Positions 48,969 through 62,874 of a stretch of DNA of 64,000 nucleotides are shown in pieces. The stretch spans positions 8,744,001-8,808,000 of the forward strand of contig NC_092679.1 of NCBI RefSeq assembly GCF_964355755.1. Reading direction: 5' to 3'. Every line of letters begins with the position of its first letter. The stretch's first letter is position 1. The stretch is from Antedon mediterranea (Eukaryota > Echinodermata > Crinoidea > Comatulida > Antedonidae). The position numbers and the translations under genes are program-made. The notes beneath the pieces are model-generated. The model was not told the origin of the DNA. It made no database searches and saw only the letters and a program-made list of their open reading frames with translations.

Positions 48969-50100
48969 AAAATGGTCTAAAACGTCTGCAAATGCGATTT
49001 GAAGCTATTCTTAGCACATTGGTGTTTTTATTTAAACAAATTTTTTCGAAACTCACAAAATGGTCTAAAACGTCTCCAAATGCGATTTGAAGCTATTTTA
49101 AGCACTTTGGTGTTTTTGTGTTAACAAGTTTTTCTAAATGCTCAAAATGGTCTAAAACGTTTTTAAACACGATATTAAGCTATTTTGTGCTCTTTGATGT
49201 TTTTTTGTGAAAAGTTTTAGCGAAATGCTCAAAATGGTCTAAAACGATTTCTAATGTGATTTTAAGCACTTTGATGTTTTTATGTTAACTAGTTTTTTCG
49301 AAAATCAAAAATGGTCTAAAACGTCTCCAAATGTGATTTGAAGCTATTCTAAGAACTTTGGTGTTTTTATGTTAACAGTTTTTTCGAAAATCACAAAATG
49401 GTCTAAAACGTTTCCAAATGCGATTTGAAGCTATTCTGTACACTTTGATGTTTTTATGGTAACAAGTTTTTTAGAAAATCACAAAATGGTCTAAAACATC
49501 TCCAAATGCGATTTAAAGCTATTTTAAGCACTTTTGTGTTTTTGTGTAACCAAGTTTTTTCGAAAATCACAAAAGGGTCTAAAATGTCTCTAAATGCGAT
49601 TTGAAGCTACTCTAAGCACTTTGGTGTTTTTATGTTAACAAGTTTTTTCGAAAATCAATAAATGGTCTAAAATTTCTCCAAATGCGATTTGAAGCTATTC
49701 TGTACACTTTGCTGTTTTGTGTGAAAAATGATTGTCGAAATCCTCAAAATGGTCAAAAACGTTTTTAAATACGATATTAAGCTATTTTGTGCTCTTTGAT
49801 GTTTTTGTGTGAAAAGTTTTATCGAAATACTCAAAATGGTCTAAAACGGTTTCTAATGTGATTTTAAGCACTTTGATGTTTTTGTGTAACCAAGTTTTTT
49901 CGAAAATCACAAAATGGTCTAAAATGTCTCCAAATGCGATTTGAAGCTATTCTAAGCACTTTGGTGTTTTTATGGAAACAATTTTTTTCGAAAATCACAA
50001 AATGGTCTAAAACGTCTCCAATAGCAATTTGAAGCTTTTCTGTACACTTTGGTGTTTTTATGTTAACAAGTTTTTTCGAAAATCACAAAATGGTCTAAAA

Positions 50101-52950
50101 CGTCTCCCAATGCGATTTGAAGCTATTCTGTACACTTTGATGTTTTTATGTTAACAAGTTTTTTCGAAAATCACAAAATGGTCTAAAACGTCTCCAAATG
50201 CGATTTGAAGCTATTTTAAGCACTTTGGTGTTTTTGTGTTAACAAGTTTTTCGAAATGCTCAAAATGGTCTAAAACGTCTCCAAATGCGATTTGAAGCTA
50301 TTCTAAGCACTTTGGTGTTTTTATGTTAACAAGTTTTTTCGAAAATCACAAAATGGTATAAAACGTCTCCAAATGCGATTTGAAGCTATTCTAAGCACTT
50401 TGGTGTTTTTATGTTAACAAGTTTTTTCGAAAATCACAAAATGGTCTAAAACGTTTCCAAATGCGATTTGAAGCTATTCTGTACACTTTGATGTTTTGTG
50501 TGAAAATTTTCTTTCGAAATGCTCAAAATGGTCAAAAACGTTTTTAAATACGATATTAAGCTACTTTGTGCTCTTTGATGTTTTTGTGTGAAATGTTTTA
50601 TCGAAATGCTCAAAATGGTCTAAAACGGTTTCTAATGTGATTTCAAGCACTTTGATGTTTTTGTGTAACCAAGTTTTTCGAAAATCACAAAATTGTCTAA
50701 AACGTCTCCAAATGCGATTTGAAGCTATTCTGTACACTTTGATGTTTTTATGTTAACAAGTTTTTCGAAAATCACAAAATGGTCTAAAACGTCTCCAAAT
50801 GCGATTTTAAGCTATTCTAAGCACTTTGGTGTTTTTATGTTAACAAGTTTTTTTGAAAATCACAAAATGGTCTAAAACGTCTCTAAATGCGATTTGAAGC
50901 TTTTCTGTACACTTTGATGTTTTTATGTTAACAACTTTTTTCGAAAATCACAAAATGGTCTAAAATGTCTCCAAATGCGATTTGAAGCTATTCTAAGCAC
51001 TTTGGTGTTTTTATGGAAACAATTTTTTTCGAAAATCACAAAATGGTCTAAAACGTCTCCAATAGCGATTTGAAGCTTTCTGTACACTTTGGTGTTTTTA
51101 TGTTAACAAGTTTTTTCGAAAATCACAAAATGGTCTAAAACGTCTACAAATGCGATTTGAAGCTATTCTAAGCACTTTTGTGTTTTTATGTTAACAAGTT
51201 TTTTCGAAAATCACAAAATGGTCTAAAACGTCTGCAAATGCGATTTGAAGCTATTCTTAGCACATTGGTGATTTTATTTAAACAAATTTTTTCGAAACTC
51301 ACAAAATGGTCTAAAACGTCTCCAAATGCGATTGCAAGCTATTTTAAGCACTTTGGTATTTTTGTGTTAACAAGTTTTTCGAAATGCTCAAAATGGTCTA
51401 AAACGTTTTTAAACACGATATTAAGCTATTTTGTGCTCTTTGATTTTTTTTTGTGAAAAGTTTTAGCGAAATGCTCAAAATGGTCTAAAACGATTTCTAA
51501 TGTGATTTTAAGGACTTTGATGTTTTTATGTTAACTAGTTTTTTCGAAAATCACAAAATGGTCTAAAACGTCTCCAAATGCGATTTGAAGCTATTTTAAG
51601 CACTTAGGTGCTTTTGTGTAACCAAGTTTTTTCGAAAATCACAAAAAGGTCTAAAATGTCTCCAAATGTGATTTGAAGCTATTTTAAGCACTTTGGTGTT
51701 TTTGTGTTAACAAGTTTTTCGAAAATCACAAAATTGTCTAAAACGTCTCCAAATGCGATTTGAAGCTATTCTGTAAACTTTGATGTTTTTATGTTAACAA
51801 GTATTTTAGAAAATCACAAAATGGTCTATAATGTCTCTAAATGCGATTTGAAGCTATTCTAAGCACTTTGGTGTTTTTATGTTAACAAGTTTTTTTCGAA
51901 AATCACAAAATGGTCTAAAACGTCTCCAAATGCGATTTGAAGCTATTTTAAGCACTTTGGTGTTTTTGTGTTAACAAGTTTTTCGAAATGCTCAAAATGG
52001 TCTAAAACGTCTCCAAATGCGATTTGAAGCTATTCTAAGCACTTTGGTGTTTTTATGTTAACAAGTTTTTTCGAAAATCACAAAATGGTCTAAAACGTCT
52101 CCAAATGCGGTTTTAAGCTATTCTGTACACTTTGATGTTTTTATGTTAACAAGTTTTTTCGAAAATCACAAAATGGTCTAAAACGTTTCCAAATGCGATT
52201 TGAAGCTATTCTGTACACTTTGATGTTTTGTGTGAAAATTTTCTGTCGAAATGCTCAAAATGGTCAAAAACGTTTTTAAATACGATATTAAGCTACTTTG
52301 TGCTCTTTGATGTTTTTGTGTGAAATGTTTTATCGAAATGCTCAAAATGGTCTAAAACGGTTTCTAATGTGATTTCAAGCACTTTGATGTTTTTGTGTAA
52401 CCAAGTTTTTCGAAAATCACAAAATTGTCTAAAACGTCTCCAAATGCGATTTGAAGCTATTCTGTACACTTTGATGTTTTTATGTTAACAAGTTTTTTCG
52501 AAAATCACAAAATGGTCTAAAACGTCTCCAAATGCGATTTGAAGCTATTCTGTACACTTTGATGTTTTTATGTTAACTAGTTTTTTCGAAAATCACAAAA
52601 TGGTCTAAAACGTCTACAAATGCGATTTGAAGCTATTCTGTACACTTTGATGTTTTTATGTTAACAAGTTTTTTCGAAAATCACAAAATGGTCTAAAACG
52701 TTTCCAAATGCGATTTGAAGCTATTCTGTACACTTTGATGTTTTGTGTGAAAATTTTATGTCGAAATGCTCAAAATGGTCAAAAACGTTTTTAAATACGA
52801 TATTAAGCTACTTTGTGCTCTTTGATGTTTTTGTGTGAAATGTTTTATCGAAATGCTCAAAATGGTCTAAAACGGTTTCTAATGTGATTTCAAGCACTTT
52901 GATGTTTTTGTATAACCAAGTTTTTTCGAAAATCACAAAATGGTCTAAAA
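50101..52950 (+). repeat. 2.85-kb tandem higher-order repeat, unit 1
   Basis: It begins at the rare word CGTCTCCCAATGCG and is followed immediately by a second copy beginning with the same word at 52,951. The few differences I noticed include one T fewer at 51,074-51,080 (GAAGCTTTCTG) and GCACATTGG versus GCATATTGG. Near identity implies a very recent duplication. Confidence 0.9.
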
Positions 52951-55801
52951 CGTCTCCCAATGCGATTTGAAGCTATTCTGTACACTTTGATGTTTTTATG
53001 TTAACAAGTTTTTTCGAAAATCACAAAATGGTCTAAAACGTCTCCAAATGCGATTTGAAGCTATTTTAAGCACTTTGGTGTTTTTGTGTTAACAAGTTTT
53101 TCGAAATGCTCAAAATGGTCTAAAACGTCTCCAAATGCGATTTGAAGCTATTCTAAGCACTTTGGTGTTTTTATGTTAACAAGTTTTTTCGAAAATCACA
53201 AAATGGTATAAAACGTCTCCAAATGCGATTTGAAGCTATTCTAAGCACTTTGGTGTTTTTATGTTAACAAGTTTTTTCGAAAATCACAAAATGGTCTAAA
53301 ACGTTTCCAAATGCGATTTGAAGCTATTCTGTACACTTTGATGTTTTGTGTGAAAATTTTCTTTCGAAATGCTCAAAATGGTCAAAAACGTTTTTAAATA
53401 CGATATTAAGCTACTTTGTGCTCTTTGATGTTTTTGTGTGAAATGTTTTATCGAAATGCTCAAAATGGTCTAAAACGGTTTCTAATGTGATTTCAAGCAC
53501 TTTGATGTTTTTGTGTAACCAAGTTTTTCGAAAATCACAAAATTGTCTAAAACGTCTCCAAATGCGATTTGAAGCTATTCTGTACACTTTGATGTTTTTA
53601 TGTTAACAAGTTTTTCGAAAATCACAAAATGGTCTAAAACGTCTCCAAATGCGATTTTAAGCTATTCTAAGCACTTTGGTGTTTTTATGTTAACAAGTTT
53701 TTTTGAAAATCACAAAATGGTCTAAAACGTCTCTAAATGCGATTTGAAGCTTTTCTGTACACTTTGATGTTTTTATGTTAACAACTTTTTTCGAAAATCA
53801 CAAAATGGTCTAAAATGTCTCCAAATGCGATTTGAAGCTATTCTAAGCACTTTGGTGTTTTTATGGAAACAATTTTTTTCGAAAATCACAAAATGGTCTA
53901 AAACGTCTCCAATAGCGATTTGAAGCTTTTCTGTACACTTTGGTGTTTTTATGTTAACAAGTTTTTTCGAAAATCACAAAATGGTCTAAAACGTCTACAA
54001 ATGCGATTTGAAGCTATTCTAAGCACTTTTGTGTTTTTATGTTAACAAGTTTTTTCGAAAATCACAAAATGGTCTAAAACGTCTGCAAATGCGATTTGAA
54101 GCTATTCTTAGCATATTGGTGATTTTATTTAAACAAATTTTTTCGAAACTCACAAAATGGTCTAAAACGTCTCCAAATGCGATTGCAAGCTATTTTAAGC
54201 ACTTTGGTATTTTTGTGTTAACAAGTTTTTCGAAATGCTCAAAATGGTCTAAAACGTTTTTAAACACGATATTAAGCTATTTTGTGCTCTTTGATTTTTT
54301 TTTGTGAAAAGTTTTAGCGAAATGCTCAAAATGGTCTAAAACGATTTCTAATGTGATTTTAAGGACTTTGATGTTTTTATGTTAACTAGTTTTTTCGAAA
54401 ATCACAAAATGGTCTAAAACGTCTCCAAATGCGATTTGAAGCTATTTTAAGCACTTAGGTGCTTTTGTGTAACCAAGTTTTTTCGAAAATCACAAAAAGG
54501 TCTAAAATGTCTCCAAATGTGATTTGAAGCTATTTTAAGCACTTTGGTGTTTTTGTGTTAACAAGTTTTTCGAAAATCACAAAATTGTCTAAAACGTCTC
54601 CAAATGCGATTTGAAGCTATTCTGTAAACTTTGATGTTTTTATGTTAACAAGTATTTTAGAAAATCACAAAATGGTCTATAATGTCTCTAAATGCGATTT
54701 GAAGCTATTCTAAGCACTTTGGTGTTTTTATGTTAACAAGTTTTTTTCGAAAATCACAAAATGGTCTAAAACGTCTCCAAATGCGATTTGAAGCTATTTT
54801 AAGCACTTTGGTGTTTTTGTGTTAACAAGTTTTTCGAAATGCTCAAAATGGTCTAAAACGTCTCCAAATGCGATTTGAAGCTATTCTAAGCACTTTGGTG
54901 TTTTTATGTTAACAAGTTTTTTCGAAAATCACAAAATGGTCTAAAACGTCTCCAAATGCGGTTTTAAGCTATTCTGTACACTTTGATGTTTTTATGTTAA
55001 CAAGTTTTTTCGAAAATCACAAAATGGTCTAAAACGTTTCCAAATGCGATTTGAAGCTATTCTGTACACTTTGATGTTTTGTGTGAAAATTTTCTGTCGA
55101 AATGCTCAAAATGGTCAAAAACGTTTTTAAATACGATATTAAGCTACTTTGTGCTCTTTGATGTTTTTGTGTGAAATGTTTTATCGAAATGCTCAAAATG
55201 GTCTAAAACGGTTTCTAATGTGATTTCAAGCACTTTGATGTTTTTGTGTAACCAAGTTTTTCGAAAATCACAAAATTGTCTAAAACGTCTCCAAATGCGA
55301 TTTGAAGCTATTCTGTACACTTTGATGTTTTTATGTTAACAAGTTTTTTCGAAAATCACAAAATGGTCTAAAACGTCTCCAAATGCGATTTGAAGCTATT
55401 CTGTACACTTTGATGTTTTTATGTTAACTAGTTTTTTCGAAAATCACAAAATGGTCTAAAACGTCTACAAATGCGATTTGAAGCTATTCTGTACACTTTG
55501 ATGTTTTTATGTTAACAAGTTTTTTCGAAAATCACAAAATGGTCTAAAACGTTTCCAAATGCGATTTGAAGCTATTCTGTACACTTTGATGTTTTGTGTG
55601 AAAATTTTATGTCGAAATGCTCAAAATGGTCAAAAACGTTTTTAAATACGATATTAAGCTACTTTGTGCTCTTTGATGTTTTTGTGTGAAATGTTTTATC
55701 GAAATGCTCAAAATGGTCTAAAACGGTTTCTAATGTGATTTCAAGCACTTTGATGTTTTTGTATAACCAAGTTTTTTCGAAAATCACAAAATGATCTAAA
55801 A
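52951..55801 (+). repeat. 2.85-kb tandem higher-order repeat, unit 2
   Basis: The tandem partner of 50,101-52,950. Internal marks are offset by 2,850-2,851 bp; for example, an open-frame stretch at 51,178 recurs at 54,029. After it the array continues with CTCCAAATGCG rather than the CTCCCAATGCG mark, so only two full units are present here. Confidence 0.9.
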
Positions 55802-58800
55802 CGTCTCCAAATGCGATTTGAAGCTATTCTGTACACTTTGATGGTTTTATGTTAACAAGTTTTTTCGAAAATCACAAAATGGTCTAAAACGTCTCCAAAT
55901 GCGATTTGAAGCTATTCTGTACACTTTGATGTTTTTATGTTAACAAGTTTTTTCGAAAATCACAAAATGGTCTAAAACGTTTCCAAATGCGATTTGAAGC
56001 TATTCTGTACACTTTGATGTTTTGTGTGAAAATTTTCTGTCGAAATGCTCAAAATGGTCAAAAACGTTTTTAAATACGATATTAAGCTACTTTGTGCTCT
56101 TTGATGTTTTTGTGTGAAATGTTTTATCGAAATGCTCAAAATGGTCTAAAACGGTTTCTAATGTGATTTCAAGCACTTTGATGTTTTTGTGTAACCAAGT
56201 TTTTCGAAAATCACAAAATTGTCTAAAACGTCTCCAAATGCGATTTGAAGCTATTCTGTACACTTTGATGTTTTTATGTTAACAAGTTTTTCGAAAATCA
56301 CAAAATGGTCTAAAACGTCTCCAAATGCGATTTTAAGCTATTCTAAGCACTTTGGTGTTTTTATGTTAACAAGTTTTTTTGAAAATCACAAAATGGTCTA
56401 AAACGTCTCTAAATGCGATTTGAAGCTTTTCTGTACACTTTGATGTTTTTATGTTAACAACTTTTTTCGAAAATCACAAAATGGTCTAAAATGTCTCCAA
56501 ATTTTCTGTCGAAATCCTCAAAATGGTCAAAAACGTTTTTAAATACGATATTAAGCTATTTTGTGCTCTTTGATGTTTTTGTGCGAAAAGTTTTATCGAA
56601 ATACTCAAAATGGTCTAAAACGGATTCTAATGTGATTTTAAGCACTTTGATGTTTTTGTGTAACCAAGTTTTTTCGAAAATCACAAAATGGTCTAAAATG
56701 TCTCCAAATGCGATTTGAAGCTATTCTAAGCACTTTGGTGTTTTTATGGAAACAATTTTTTTCTAAAATCACAAAATGGTCTAAAACGTCTCCAATAGCA
56801 ATTTGAAGCTTTTCTGTACACTTTGGTGTTTTTATGTTAACAAGTTTTTTCGAAAATCACAAAATGGTCTAAAACGTCTCCAAATGCGATTTGAAGCTAT
56901 TCTGTACACTTTGATGTTTTTATGTTAACAAGTTTTTTATAAAATCACAAAATGGTCTAAAACGTCTCCAAATGCGATTTGAAGCTATTCTGTACACTTT
57001 GATGTTTTTATGTTAACAAGTTTTTTCGAAAATCACAAAAGGGTCTAAAATGTCTCGAAATGCGATTTGAAGCTATTCTAAGCACTTTGGTGTTTTTATG
57101 TTAACAAGTTTTTTCGAAAATCACAAAATGGTCTAAAACGTCTCCAAATGCGATTTGAAGCTATTCTAAGCACTTTGGTGTTTTTATGTTAACAAGTTTT
57201 TTCGAAAATCACAAAATGGTCTAAAACGTCTCCAAATGCGATTTGAAGCTATTTTAAGCACTTTGGTGCTTTTGTGTAACCAAGTTTTTTCGAAAATCAC
57301 GAAATGGTCTAAAACGTCTCCAAATGCGATTTGAAGCTATTCTAAGCACTTTGGTGTTTTTATGTTAACAAGTTTTTTCGAAAATCACAAAATGGTCTAA
57401 AACGTCTCCAAATGCGATTTGAAGCTATTCTGTACACTTTGATGTTTTTATGTTAACAAATTTTTTCAAAAATCACCAAATGGTCTAAAACGTCTACAAA
57501 TGCGATTTGAAGCTATTCTGTACACTTTGATGTTTTTATGTTAACAAGTTTTTCGAAATGCTCAAAATGGTCTAAAACGTCTCCAAATGCGATTTGAAGC
57601 TATTCTAAGCACTTTGGTGTTTTTATGGAAACAATTTTTTTCGAAAATCACAAAATGGTCTAAAACGTCTCCAATAGCGATTTGAAGCTTTTCTGTACAC
57701 TTTGGTGTTTTTATGTTAACAAGTTTTTTCGAAAATCACAAAATGGTCTAAAACGTCTCCAAATGCGATTTGAAGCTATTCTGTACACTTTGATGTTTTT
57801 ATGTTAACAAGTTTTTTCGAAAATCACAAAATGGTCTAAAACGTCTAGAAATGCGATTTGAAGCTATTCTGTACACTTTGATGTTTTTATGTTAAGTTTT
57901 TTTGAAAATCACAAAATGGTCTAAAACGTTTCCAAATGCGATTTGAAGCTATTCTCTACACTTTGATGTTTTGTGTGAAAATTTTCTTTCGAAATGCTCA
58001 AAATGGTCAAAAACGTTTTTAAATACGATATTAAGCTACTTTGTGCTCTTTGATGTTTTTGTCTGAAATGTTTTATCGAAATGCTCAAAATGGTCTAAAA
58101 CGGTTTCTAATGTGATTTCAAGCACTTTGATGTTTTTGTGTTACCAAGTTTTTCGAAAAACACAAAATTGTCTAAAACGTCTCCAAATGCGATTTGAAGC
58201 TATTCTGTACACTTTGATGTTTTTATGTTAACAAGTTTTTCTAAAATCACAAAATGGTCTAAAACGTCTCCAAATGCGATTTTAAGCTATTCTAAGCACT
58301 TTGGTGTTTTTATGTTAACAAGTTTTTTTGAAAATCACAAAATGGTCTAAAACGTCTTTAAATGCGATATGAAGCTTTTCTAAGCACTTTGGTGTTTTTA
58401 TGGAAACAATTTTTTTCGAAAATCACAAAATGGTCTAAAACGTCTCCAAATGTGATTTGAAGCTATTCTGTACACTTTGATGTTTTTATGCTAACAAGTT
58501 TTTTCGAAAATCACAAAATGGTCTAAAACGTCTACAAATGCGATTTGAAGCTAATCTGTACACTTTGATGTTTTTATGTTAACAAGTTTTTTCGAAAATC
58601 ACAAAATGGTCTAAAACGTTTCCAAATGCGATTTGAAGCTATTCTGTACACTTTGATGTTTTGTGTGAAAATTTTCTGTCGAAATGCTCAAAATGGTCAA
58701 AAACGTTTTTAAATACGATATTAAGCTACTTTGTGCTCTTTGATGTTTTTGTGTGAAATGTTTTATCGAAATGCTCAAAATGGTCTAAAACGGTTTCTAA

Positions 58801-60862
58801 TGTGATTTCAAGCACTTTGATGTTTTTGTGTAACCAAGTTTTTCAAAAATCACAAAATTGTCTAAAACGTCTCCAAATGCGATTTGAAGCTATTCTGTAA
58901 ACTTTGGTGTTTTTATGTTAACAAGTTTTTTCGAAAATCACAAAATGGTCTAAAACGTCTCCAAATGCGATTTAAAGCTATTTTAAGCACTTTTGTGTTT
59001 TTGTGTAACCAAGTTTTTTCGAAAATCACAAAATGGTCTAAAACGTCTCCAAATGCGATTTGAAGCTATTCTAAGCACTTTGGTGTTTTTATGTTAACAA
59101 GTTTTTTGGAAAATCACAAAATGGTATAAAACGTCTCCAAATGCGATTTGAAGCTATTCTAAGCACTTTGGTGTTTTTATGTTAACAAGTTTTTTCGAAA
59201 ATCACAAAATGGTCTAAAACGTCTTCAAATGCGATTTAAAGCTATTTTAAGCACTTTGGTGTTTTTGTGTTAACAAGTTTTTCGAAATGCACAAAATGGT
59301 CTAAAACGTCTCCAAATGCGATTTGAAGCTATTCTAAGCACTTTGGTGTTTTTATGTTAACAAGTTTTTTCGAAAATCACAAAATGGTCTAAAACGTCTC
59401 CAAATGCGATTTGAAGCTATTCTGTACACTTTGATGTTTTTATGTTAACAAGTTTTTTCGAAAATCACAAAATGGTCTAAAACGTCTACAAATGCGATTT
59501 GAAGCTATTCTAAGCACTTTTGTGTTTTTATTTAAACAAATTTTTTCGAAACTCACAAAATGGTCTAAAACGTCTCCAAAGGCGATTTGAAGCTATTTTA
59601 AGTACTTTGGTATTTTTGTGTTACCAAGTTTTTCGAAATTCTCAAAATGGTCTAAAACGTTTTTAAACACGATATTAAGCTATTTTGTGCTCTTTGATGT
59701 TTTTTTGTGAAAAGTTTTAGCGAAATGCTCAGAATGGTCTAAAACGATTTCTAATGTGGTTTTAAGGACTTTGATGTTTTTATGTTAACTAGTTTTTTCG
59801 AAAATCACAAAATGGTCTAAAACGTCTCCAAATGCGATTTGAAGCTATCTTAAGCACTTAGGTGCTTTTGTGTAACTCAGTTTTTTCGAAAATCATAAAA
59901 AGGTCTAAAATGTCTCCAAATGTGATTTGAAGCTATTTTAAGCACTTTGGTGTTTTTGTGTTAACAAGTTTTTCGAAAATCACAAAATTGTCTAAAACGT
60001 CTCCAAATGCGATTTGAAGCTATTCTGTACACTTTGATGTTTTTATGTTAACAAGTTTTTTAGAAAATCACAAAATGGTCTAAAATGTCTCCAAATGCGA
60101 TTTGAAGCTATTCTAAGCACTTTGGTGTTTTTATGTTAACAAGTTTTTTCGAAAATCACAAAATGGTCTAAAACGTCTCCAAATGCGATTTGAAGATATT
60201 TTAAGCACTTTGGTGTTTTTGTGTTAACAAGTTTTTCGAAATGCTCAAAATGGTCTAAAACGTCTCCAAATGCGATTTGAAGCTATTCTAAGCACTTTGG
60301 TGTTTTTATGTTAACAAGTTTTTTCAAAAATCACAAAATGGTCTAAAACGTTTCCAAATGCGATTTGAAGCTATTCTGTACACTTTGATGTTTTGTGTGA
60401 AAATTTTCTGTCGAAATGCTCAAAATGGTCAAAAACGTTTTTAAATACGATATTAAGCTACTTTGTGCTCTTTGATGTTTTTGTGTGAAATGTTTTATCG
60501 AAATGCTCAAAATGGTCTAAAACGGTTTCTAATGTGATTTCAAGCACTTTGATGTTTTTGTGTAACCAAGTTTTTCGAAAATCACAAAGTTGTCTAAAAC
60601 GTCTCCAAATGCGATTTGAAGCTATTCTGTACACTTTGATGTTTTTATGTTAACAAGTTTTTCGAAAATCACAAAATGGTCTAAAACGTCTCCAAATGCG
60701 ATTTTAAGCTATTCTAAGCACTTTGGTGTTTTTATGTTAACAAGTTTTTTTGAAAATCACAAAATGGTCTAAAACGTCTCTAAATGCGATTTGAAGCTTT
60801 TCTGTACACTTTGATGTTTTTATGTTAACAACTTTTTTCGAAAATCACAAAATGGTCTAAAA

Positions 60863-60876
60863 TGTCTCCAAATGCG
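60863..60876 (+). other. empty insertion site of the 3.25-kb element
   Basis: TGTCTCCAAATGCG is uninterrupted here. At the homologous place in the left copy (5737-5746 joined to 8997-9002) the 3.25-kb element sits in the middle of this word with AAA on each side. The surrounding satellite, including the following ATGGAAACAATTTTTTTCG and CTCCAATAGCG monomers, is the same. Confidence 0.85.
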
Positions 60877-62874
60877 ATTTGAAGCTATTCTAAGCACTTT
60901 GGTGTTTTTATGGAAACAATTTTTTTCGAAAATCACAAAATGGTCTAAAACGTCTCCAATAGCGATTTGAAGCTTTTCTGTACACTTTGGTGTTTTTATG
61001 TTAACAAGTTTTTTCGAAAATCACAAAATGGTCTAAAACGTCTCCAAATGCGTTTTGAAGCTATTTTAAGCACTTTGGTGTTTTTATCTTAACAAGTTTT
61101 TTCGAAAATCACAAAATGGTCTAAAACGTATCCAAATGCGATTGAAGCTATTCTAAGCACTTTGGTGTTTTTATGTTAACAAGTTTTTTCAAAAATCACA
61201 AAACGGTCTAAAACGTCTCCAAATGCGATTTGAAGCTATTCTGTACACTTTGATGTTTTTATGTTAACAAGTTTTTTCAAAAAACACAAAATGGTCTAAA
61301 ACGTTTCCAAATGCGATTTGAAGCTATTCTGTACACTTTGATGTTTTGTGTGAAAATTTTCTGTCGAAATGTTCAAAATGGTCAAAAACGTTTTTAAATA
61401 CGATATTAAGCTACTTTGTGCTCTTTGATGTTTTTGTGTGAAAAGTTTTATCGAAATGCTCAAAATGGTCTAAAACGGTTTCTAATGTGATTTCAAGCAC
61501 TTTGATGTTTTTGTGTAACCAAGTTTTTCGAAAATCACAAAATTGTCTAAAACGTCTCCAAATGCGATTTGAAGCTATTCTGTACACTTTGATGTTTTTA
61601 TGTTAACAAGTTTTTTCGAAAATCACAAAAGAGTCTAAAATATCTCGAAATGCGATTTGAAGCTATTCTAAGCACTTTGGTGTTTTTATGTTAACAAGTT
61701 TTTTCGAAATCACAAAATGGTCTAAAATGTCTCCAAATGCGATTTGAAGCTAATCTTAGCACATTGGTGTTTTTATGTTAACAAGTTTTTTCGAAAATCA
61801 CAAAATGGTCTAAAACGACTCCAAATGCGATTTGAAGCTATTCTGTATACTTTGGTGTTTTTATGTTAACAAGTTTTTTCGAAAATCACAAAATGGTCTA
61901 AAACGTCTCCAAATGCGATTTGAAGCTATTCTAAGCACTTTGGTGTTTCTATGTTAACAAGTTTTTTAGAAAATCACAAAATGGTCTAAAACGTCTCCAA
62001 ATGCGATTTGAAGCTATTCTGTACACTTTGATGTTTTGTGTGAAAATTTTCTGTCGAAATGCTCAAAATGGTCAAAAACGTTTTTAAATACGATATTAAG
62101 CTACTTTGTGCTCTTTGATGTTTTTGTGTGAAATGTTTTATCGAAATGCTCAAAATGGTCTAAAATGGTTTCTAATGTGATTTCAAGCACTTTGATGTTT
62201 TTGTATAACCAAGTTTTTCGAAAATCACAAAATTGTCTAAAACGTCTCCAAATGCGATTTGAAGCTATTCTGTACACTTTGATGTTTTTATGTTAACAAG
62301 TTTTTCGAAAATCACAAAATGGTCTAAAACGTCTCCAAATGCGATTTTAAGCTATTCTAAGCACTTTGGTGTTTTTATGTTAACAAGTTTTTCGAAAATC
62401 ACAAAATGGTCTAAAACTTCTCCAAATGCGATTTGAAGCTATTCTGTACACTTTGATGTTTTTATGTTAACAAGTTTTTTCGAAAATCAAAAATGGTCTA
62501 AAACGTCTACAAATGCGATTTGAAGCTATTCTAAGCACTTTTGTGTTTTTATGTTAACAAGTTTTTTCGAAAATCACAAAATGGTCTAAAACGTCTGCAA
62601 ATGCGATTTGAAGCTATTCTTAGCACATTGGTGTTTTTATTTAAACAAATTTTTTCGAAACTCACAAAATGGTCTAAAACGTCTCCAAATGCGATTTGAA
62701 GCTATTTTAAGCACTTTGGTGTTTTTGTGTTAACAAGTTTTTCGAAATGCTCAAAATGGTCTAAAACGTTTTTAAACACGATATTAAGCTATTTTGTGCT
62801 CTTTGATGTTTTTTTGTGAAAAGTTTTAGCGAAATGCTCAAAATGGTGTAAAACGATTTCTAATGTGATTTTAA

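Larger units (their letters stand above)
11027..62874 (+). repeat. main 88-bp satellite array (about 52 kb, uninterrupted)
   Basis: The array continues in one orientation with no gene, no inversion and no foreign insert that I can find. Standard monomers alternate with the three classes of diverged module. Variant marks such as AACAACTTTTTTCG, ATGGAAACAATTTTTTTCG, CTCCAATAGCG, ATTTAAACAAATTTTTTCG, CTAATCTTAGCACATTGG and TTAACTAGTTTTTTCG recur in fixed orders. These orders define higher-order repeats of about 0.78, 1.9, 2.75, 2.85 and 5 kb that are listed separately. Occasional monomers have indels: an extra AATAA at 14,731 and 23,224, a 25-bp deletion at 32,980, and a deletion of about 36 bp at 34,431-34,440. 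Confidence 0.96.
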
